A stretch of DNA of 64,000 bases, from positions 158,879,001 to 158,943,000 of the forward strand of contig JAUMIR010000001.1 of NCBI GenBank assembly GCA_030847615.1, in the 5' to 3' direction. Below, piece after piece: positions 52,601-61,600 of this stretch; position 1 is the first letter of the stretch; each line of letters begins with the position of its first letter. The notes under the pieces were generated by a model that searched no databases, was not told where the DNA came from, and saw nothing but the letters and a program-made list of their open reading frames with translations. Origin of the DNA: Gambelia wislizenii. Lineage: Eukaryota; Chordata; Lepidosauria; Squamata; Crotaphytidae. Both the position numbers and the translations under genes were made by a program.

Positions 52601-55600
52601 CCGCAACACTGACTGGCCTACCTCATGCAGTTGTTATGAGAAGAAAGTGAGACATGTACAGCACTACTTTGAGCTTAATGGAGGAAAGGTAGAATATTTT
52701 ATTTATTTATTTTATATCCCATGTTTCTCCCAGCACAAGAGTCAATGTATATAAATGTACGAGGTCTGTCTATTAAATGATGAGACTGTGTTTCTACCTT
52801 TCAGACAAATCAGGGAGAACTGATTGTGAAAGCTTGAGTGGTAAACTAGAACATGTCTGAACCTGCATGATAAACATCAATACTCTCACCAGTTCAGTTA
52901 ATTGTCAATCGTTGTTTAAAGCAGCTGTTTTGTCTGTTGTGTGCCAAAAAAAAATGCTAAAATGCTAAGTTTAAAAGCAACATGACATTCTGCAACTAGA
53001 GGCAGACGCTAAGCCTTTTTCAAAAAATCATCACTTGTGATGAAACCTGGATCTTCCAGTATGATCCTGAGACAAAATGATACTCAGTGCACTGGAAAAC
53101 ACCATCGTCACCAAGAATGAAAAAAAGCACATCAAAGCAAGTCCACATTGAAAGCCATGCTCATTGGGTTTTTTAACATCAAGAGCATAATTTTGGCAGA
53201 ATGGGTTCCAGAAAGCAGAATAGTGAACCAGTATTAGCATAAGGAAGTTCTGACAAAGCTAAGAGAAAGAGTCAGAAAAAATAGGCCAGAACTGTGGGGA
53301 AATGATTTCATTCTTCATGAAGACAATGCGCCTGCTCACATAGCACTTTCTGTGAAGCAGTTTTTGGCTGATAAATGCATTACTACATTTGAACATCCTC
53401 CATATTTGCCAGATTTGGCACTATGTGACTTTTTTCTTTTCCCTAAAGTGAAATCGGTGCTTAAAGGAACACGTTTTTAAGCCAACTGATGCAGTAAAGA
53501 TAAAAACAGCAGATGTGTTGACACAGCTGACAGAAACTGATCTGCTCCACACCTTCGATCAGTGGAAAACAAGACTGCATCAGTGTGTAAGTGTGAACAA
53601 GGAGTATATTGAAGGGGACAAGCATTATACTTGCAATACATATAAATAAAGATGGGTTATTGTATCAGTCTTATTATTTAACAGACAGACCTTGTAGCTA
53701 GTAAACCCACTGGGTGACCTTGGGCAAGTCACATTTTCTCAGCTCAGGCAAAGGCAAACCCCCTTTGAACAATTGTGCCAAGAAAACCCCTTAAGGTTTT
53801 CATAAGTCAGAAATGACTTGAAGACACATAACAAAAACAAAGGAATACATATAGCCAAAATGCCTGGGATGTTCTTTACTGTTGGTTAAGACTATTCTTT
53901 ATATATCAACAGCCAAATATGTGCATACACACATCAGCACAGAACAGCACTCATGAAGCTACCTAGCTCAGGTTTGTCCAATAAACTGATAAGAATCCGG
54001 AAAGGCTTTAGATCTTGCATCAATGTGCTCTCCTCCCCACGCACGTTGACTTGCAGAATTCCCACCATTGCCTGTAAAAAAATGACAATTGGTAGTCAAA
54101 AAGTTAGAAAGAACATTTGGGCTACAGCAAACACAATATCAGTGATAAGTCATTCATAATGTTGCAGCCCATTCCAACAGGCAAAGCCCAGAGTGCTAGC
54201 ACATGACCTTTATTTAGGACAGACAGCCAACTCGCTGCTCTCATTAGCCAACCCCCCACCCATTAATATACTGGGCAAGGGGTAATATAGCATTTATCAG
54301 GGTAATTTTGTCATGCCAAGCAAGTCCATGCAACAAGTGCTAATTTCAAAGTCTGTAAAGACACAGGGAATTCCATTCACAGGATGCTCTTGCTAGGTGA
54401 AAAGAGAGGGAATTCTTGTCAACTCCCCCTTTCTCCTGCAGCCTGCTATGTCCCCCAAGATGCTGCCCCAGAGAGTTGGTACAGCAAGGCATGGAGGAAA
54501 TGGGCAACAATCTCCTCATCTTCAGTGGGAGCCTCCACAGGATTTCCATGCCTTCAGCAAAGGTGAGGAAACCTTCTGTCTACAAAATGAAACACTCTGA
54601 ATCCAACCCATGATTCTCTGTTATGCAGATTTCTATGACAATGTAGGGTCACAGCTATGACTCTAGGAAAGTACTTTCACAGAGAAAAAGAAACTGTATG
54701 TGTGCACATACAGGTAAGTGTCACGTGCATACATGTGTCTGCTTGGTACACATGGAGTCCAACACAGTAACAGGAACATCAGTTAATCTTTTTTTTCATG
54801 ATTCACATAATCAAGTTAACATCTAAAAATAAGCTAATATTTTGTTGTCTTTTAAAACAAGGATTACAGTAGTTAGTTTAATGCAAGTACCTGTAGGAAC
54901 TAAAATTCCAACATGGAAAATAAATACTGTATTGTACTCTTAAGTGTGGGAAACAGACAAAGGCTGCATTTAATTAAAAGACATTTTTCCAAAGATAAAT
55001 TGTTCTGGACACTGATTTCTTCCATGTAAATATTCTAATCCAGCATCAGTTCTTTTGGAAAAAGATTTCAATAAACACCAGTCGGGGTTCCTGGTTTCTT
55101 ACACAATCAACAACTGTCTGAAAAAAGGATGCAATCTTATTGATCAAAATCCACTGATGTGCAAAATTTCTACTCATGTAATGTAATTATTTTGCAGATA
55201 AATCCATATGACCTGAAGAATGGCATCTTACAAAATGGCAACTTTGGCTTGCAGCCAGCCAATGAACTAGTATGCCTATTACAAACACCTATAGCCTATC
55301 CTTTACAACTGTCTGCCAATCCATCAGGGACTTGGTAAACTTCATGGTTTTTCTGCCAGCTTCTATTATCAGCAATGGAGTACAGGTGTCAGGAACTTAA
55401 TTGGTCACAGTACATAACTACTACATTGTGTTCAGTTTAGCAGAACCCACAAGGCTACGTAGTGGGTACTGTAGTCTGCATTACAAGATGGGCACTCCTC
55501 AAAGCAGCCACTCTGAATGGTACGATCAGCTGTTTCAGAACTCAGCCAACTTTGCAACATACTGTATACAAAGATTTGTACAGCGATATCAGATCTTGGG

Positions 55601-55651
55601 GAATTTACTGTTTTGGACTACAGCTTCCAGAAGTCCCCAATCAGCATGGCT

Positions 55652-55696
<45 letters not shown>

Positions 55697-58600
55697 CCTC
55701 TAAAGTAAAAGAAATAAAAACAGGTTCTGGTACCATGCACATACTCCCCATCCTGCTAACATGCAAACAATGTATTAAAAACATAGCTACCTGAACTAAC
55801 ATTTCCTTAGAGAACGTATTGAAATAGTATGTAGCGTGTTCTTCAGGATTACTATGCCGTGTGCTTCTAGGCCCTATAATAGCACCATTGTTATCAAAAC
55901 CTTCAAGGGAAGAAAATGAAATGGCACATTAATACAATGCTTAAAGAAACTGGTAAAGAACAACAAACAGCTGAGGTCTGATAACTTACCATTTTGCCGT
56001 CCAAATATTGTTGGCAAGAGGAAAGACCATTTTAAGTTAAGTTTAATAAAAGGCAACTAGTTGCATTCAGAGCAAAACAACAGGCTGTTTCCCACTTCTA
56101 TAGGGATTCCTTGCATTCTGGATGATGAATGCTCAACCTTACTTTTTTTCCAAAGGTATGGGGGAAATGATTCTGTAAGAGTAACAACTTGGGATGGTTT
56201 ATAGTACCTTTCTGAGAGCCTAAAGTACTTTAAATCCTTATATCTAGTACTTTGTTTTAAAAATTACCACTCTGTAAGGTAGTTTAATCTGCAGAAGTGA
56301 GAATATTACCTTACTAAAGTCTAATAGTCAGTTTAGAGCTGTGGTACAATTTGAAGCAGAAATGTCCTGGTTCACAGCTCAGTCTCTCACACTGCACTGC
56401 TAAACACATTTAATAGACAGTAAGCCTCACAGCACATTGGGAACTTACTTCTGAGTAGATATGCACAGTCCTACACTGTTAAGTATTATGCAATACAAGC
56501 TCCCAGTTCTACAGAGTATGTGCCTAAAGGGAAATGGGAATTTTGCTGTTAATGAAAAGTCAGGTTGGCAACTCTGTACATAATTCAGACTTTCTATTTC
56601 AAAACTACGGAAAGGTTATCCAGTCAAAGATTAAACAGAACATGGACCGTGTCTCTCCGTCTTCATGTGCTTAGTCTTGTAGTTGCTTCAGATAGGTCTA
56701 CTCAGTTGAGTTGGACAGTATAGGAGACAAATATATTATTTCTCTCCCAACACTTGGCCTTACAAAAAGCTCTCAGGACAACTTAACTAAACTAAAAACA
56801 ATTTCCAAAACTACTTGTTCAAACACAGTACAGTATTTAAAACCAATGAACAAAGAGGGCCAGAAGAGGAAAAAACAAAGGAAAGGTTCATAAAGTACTC
56901 ATCTACCTCACCTTTCAAGTGCCTGCTGAAATAAAAATTGTTGTCACTTACACTACCAGCAAGTAAAAGAAAAGCTACCTGGGCTTCCTCAAGGAAGGAA
57001 ATCTGAAGGGCATGTGCTTTTATCTAAGAAAACTAGGCTGGAACAGGCCAAAAACATCTGCAGTCCAATAGCCCACAGTGGGTAACCAGATGCCTATGAG
57101 AAACCCACAAGAAGCCTGTGACTGATGCCCCTGCTCCTTGTGCTATAAGTTTTTTCTGTGCAACAGCTTCACCATGCAGGAAAGGAAACTTGGACGACAT
57201 CTATTTCAAAGGTTTGTGTGCATGGGGGGACTGGTAAGAGAAGAAGCATTTCCTAAGATATCCAAGACCAAAGCCTAGCACTTTAAATGTTGAAAATTGG
57301 CATTCTAAATGGTGCACATAAACAAACTGAGAACTAGTGAAGCCATTTTAGCTCAGATGTAATATGCTCCTTTGGCCCATTTCTGGGCCCATTGCATACT
57401 ATATAGTTATAGTGCTAAGATTCCATTTTGACTGCCATGGCAACATCTTGAAGAATCCTGGAGTTTGTAGTTAGCTGAGGCACTAGAGATCCCTGGCTGA
57501 GAATTTTAAATACCACTTCCTAACCTACAGATTCCAGAATTGTATATAGGGAATGACAGTGCTATAACTATGTATTGTGAAAGGGTCCCCCAGAATTAGT
57601 GGGGTGATTGTGTTTTAATCTAACTAAAGTTTTGGATTCTTCTCAAAGGTAACTCCAGATGGAAGACAATACAGAATAATCAGGAAGTTATCAAAGCATG
57701 AAAGCACACTAGCCAGGTTGGCCTTTAGGAGGTACAGGTGCATTTGGTGAACCTGTCCAAGTAGAGAAAATGTGCTCATGGCCATGTCCCCATGAGGGAC
57801 AATGCTGTACTTGAAGTCTGCTCAACCTACAAACCTAACTCTCCTTTAAAGTGAGACATGGCCTCCAACCCAAACATAAAGAACAACTCATTCAGTCCTT
57901 TTTTATTAACGTCACCATTTTGTCTGGATTGGGCTAGAGAAGGAGGAACAGAGCCAAGAACGTGACACTGTATTCCAAATCTTCAGACAACCTTCCCAGG
58001 TATTTTTATTTGGTACTGAAAATATTGGTCTGGGAGACAACAGAGAACCCTGCAGAATCACACAGGTCAGATTCCAAATCACAGAGTAGCAATTCCACTG
58101 CAACAGATTTTAGTCTCTAATATGAGTATATTCTTCTATGTTGCTGGTGAACTGATATAGTTTATTTAAAACTATTTTATAGCGGTAGGAGTTTTAAATT
58201 GAATTTTTAGTTTTTGTTTTGGAAAAGTCTATTCTATGCTTTAAAGATTCTTGCAAACTAGAAAGGGGATTATAAATTTCCTAATAATAACAGCAGCAAT
58301 AACAATATAATCTGCACCTACCTAGAAGCCAGGCATAAAGCCTTCTATTGAGTGACATATCTCTGCGCAGAACTACATGGAGAGAGGCTGACAGAATTCT
58401 TATCATGTCTGGGCGCGTTGCCTAGAATTGGAAATGTAAACAACATGCAGCAACAGGTTGCACATTCAAAAGTGTGGTTGCAAAGAAAAGAAAAAAACAT
58501 TTAATTCATTTGCTAGTACTGCTAGAATTCATGCATGCTGATATATGAAACCTAAGAAAAACAAGGGGCTTTTTAAAAGACCTGCTACCCACTCCATTTC

Positions 58601-61600
58601 TGCACCCACCAAAGTAGTGTGCATCTTTGCTGGCATCAGCAGAAAGTCACCCTATATCTACTTGCAGCCCTCCACTTTGTTTCAGGCAATTTAATGTGCT
58701 GGAGTACATACTGGAATAAATCCCTGATTACAGTGCAACAAATAATATTTGTTGTTGTTGTTATGTTTTGTTTTTTCTTTTTTCAAATATTTGCTTCAAT
58801 TGGATAATTGTGACAATTCTTTCTGGGTTTTTTATGCCTTATTGTTATATATGTTTTATACATATATATATTAACCAATACAAATTATTTAAAAATAATA
58901 TTTGGCACGATGTTCTACCAAACAGGGTACAAAGACTTCACATTTTGTCTTGAATAAACTTTAATAATTTTTAAAGCAAATTTAAATATTGAAGCCTCTA
59001 TCAGTCTTACATAAACACAAAGACTGATAGCAGCTATCAGTAGCAGCCTAGTGCATGCCTCTGCAAATTAAATCAGACAAGGCTCAAGCAGAATTGCCAA
59101 TCTATGACTAAGACAATTCCAAGAGCAACTTTTATGATTACACTTTACCAAACTGATCTCTAGGAGCTGATCAGCTTTCTCTATCTGACTGTGAATACAT
59201 ACCAACTAACTAGTTTCATTTTGTTCACTCAGTTCATTTCACTTATTGATAAACAGTGCTAGTTTTATATAAGTTATGCAGGAAATAAAAATTGTAAACT
59301 TTGTCTTGCAGAAATAATCTAGTTTGATATCTCTTTAACTGCCATGGCTCAACGTTATGGAATTCTGGGATCTATAGTTTTGTGAGCTATTTAGCCTTCT
59401 CTGTCAGAGAGCTCTGGTTTCACAACAAACTACAAATCCCAGGATTCCATAGCATCGAGTCATGGCAATTATAGCAGTGTCAAACTGGATTATTTCTAGA
59501 GTGCAGATGCAGCCTGTATCAGTTGCTTCAGTAACAAGAGTTTCATCCATTTCACTGTGCCATGCATCAAGTGCTGTATCAAGATCTACAAAGCAAACCT
59601 GGCATACTCCCAAATACATGCTGAAGTGCCAAACAAGTTGCCCCTGCACATGTTTCTTTTACTTGAGTAGGGGTGGGATTATCTGCCAAAAGATGGCTGG
59701 GAGAAGAAGCCCACCCAACCCTGCCACAGAAATCTTTTGCTGTTCCACCATACTCCAGCCATTTTTGTCAAGGCAGCTTTCTTCTGTTCAGTTGAATATG
59801 GAGGATGAAAAAAAATCCTCCACTGCTGAAAAACCTCTGAGGGGAATTCCATCCCACATCAAGTACCCTTGAAGCAAATAGACCCTTAGCAGTTTGTGTG
59901 TGTTTGTGCGCATGCATGCACCCGCTCAAGCTCCAGTTTTGAAAACCTTGCTCCTTGCTTCCTCTGTTCAAATGAGTGGAGCAATTTTTACATTCATTTT
60001 AATAGCTAAAAATAAACTCTGTCATGCTGAGCATTTGAGGAGGGAATACCACATCCCACCTGACTGAAAACATTTGAGCCAATAGGAAGTTTAGTGGGCT
60101 TATCTCCCGAAACTGTTTACTGGCACGGAAACCTTCCCACTCTACATTCAACGGCATGGAACTATTCATCCATATCTATCCATATTATGGAGAACCACCG
60201 CAACCAAAGACTTAAGGGACCAGTTAAGACAAAAGCCTAGCACCCTGAGAGTGTTATTGCACTATATACACTCTGCAGATCTTGGGCAGTATTGATGTTT
60301 GCACCAAATACATGCAACAGGGTACTTTGTGGAATATGCATTTGGTAACACTTTACCTGACTCATGTGGAATGGAAAACAGAAAAGTATCAGGTCAAGTG
60401 TGCTCCTCTGTACTAATACACTGGAATCTTGCACTGAAGTGCTTACTGCTTCTACCTGAAATATAATTCCCATTAAAAACAGGCAAAGTCAATAACGCAA
60501 AGCATATGCTGACTATATCATACATAACCATAACGCAGCATAAGACTTCTTTTAACTGTGGTCACATTTGCACACTAATGGCAACTATTTACTCTCTCCA
60601 CATGTGATGGGATAAGCATGCTTGTGTGGTAAAACAAAATAAAATAAATAAAAATAGAATAAAATCAAATTCTAAAACATGTGAAAAGGTGTGAATAATA
60701 CTACACACTCAGGTGTATAAATGCCATGATATCCAAAACAGTAAATAACAGAATATTATTTGCGGCACACAGATTCCATACTTCATGTGTATTTATATAT
60801 ACAGTATATCTACACTGCAAATAATTTACAGGTTATATACTGTTTTTTTTTAAATTACTGTTGATTGTCTCCCCAGGTGGAGTTCTGCTCTGAATGCTCT
60901 GGCTGATACAAGGTAAAGGAAGCATCAGTTCTCTCCTTATATTGCAAGTTCCAGCACAGCCTCCTCCACATGTTCCAGAGAATCCCCTGGTTCTCCAGAG
61001 CTGATTTCTGGGAACATATGGGGCATCATGAACAAAGAGAGAACAGCAAAAATCAGTTACTCTGCATCCTGGCAGTGGGACTCCTCTGGTGGATTTGAAA
61101 TCTTCCATACAGAGAAGTAACAGATTTAAGGTGACACATCCAATTGTACATCTTTCATAAATAGCATTTATTAAATGATGTTACCATAATAAATTCCTAC
61201 GTTACTTTAAAAGTATTTAAAAATTATTTCTGTTGTCAGGCTAAAATACTGAGCAGAACTCAGCCAGGGTTAAGCTCTTTGAATCGCACTGATCTCCACA
61301 GGAAATGCTTAATGCTCCCACTGAAATCACAGAGATGTTCAAGGTGCTTAACTTTAAAATGTGCACTTCGTTAGACTAAATCAAACAAAGACGCTTATTA
61401 TACATATAGTACAAACCCCATACCCATGGCTTCACTTACCCATGTCCAAAAAAAATATGGTCTCTCTAGGCATTTTCTAGGTCCTCCAGGATGATACTAT
61501 GGTATGCTTTTGCCAGAAGCTGACCATAGAGTTGCGCTAGAGGACCCAGAGATACATAGAGAGGTGTTCTCTCAACGAATTTCTAGGTTCTCTGGTGTGA

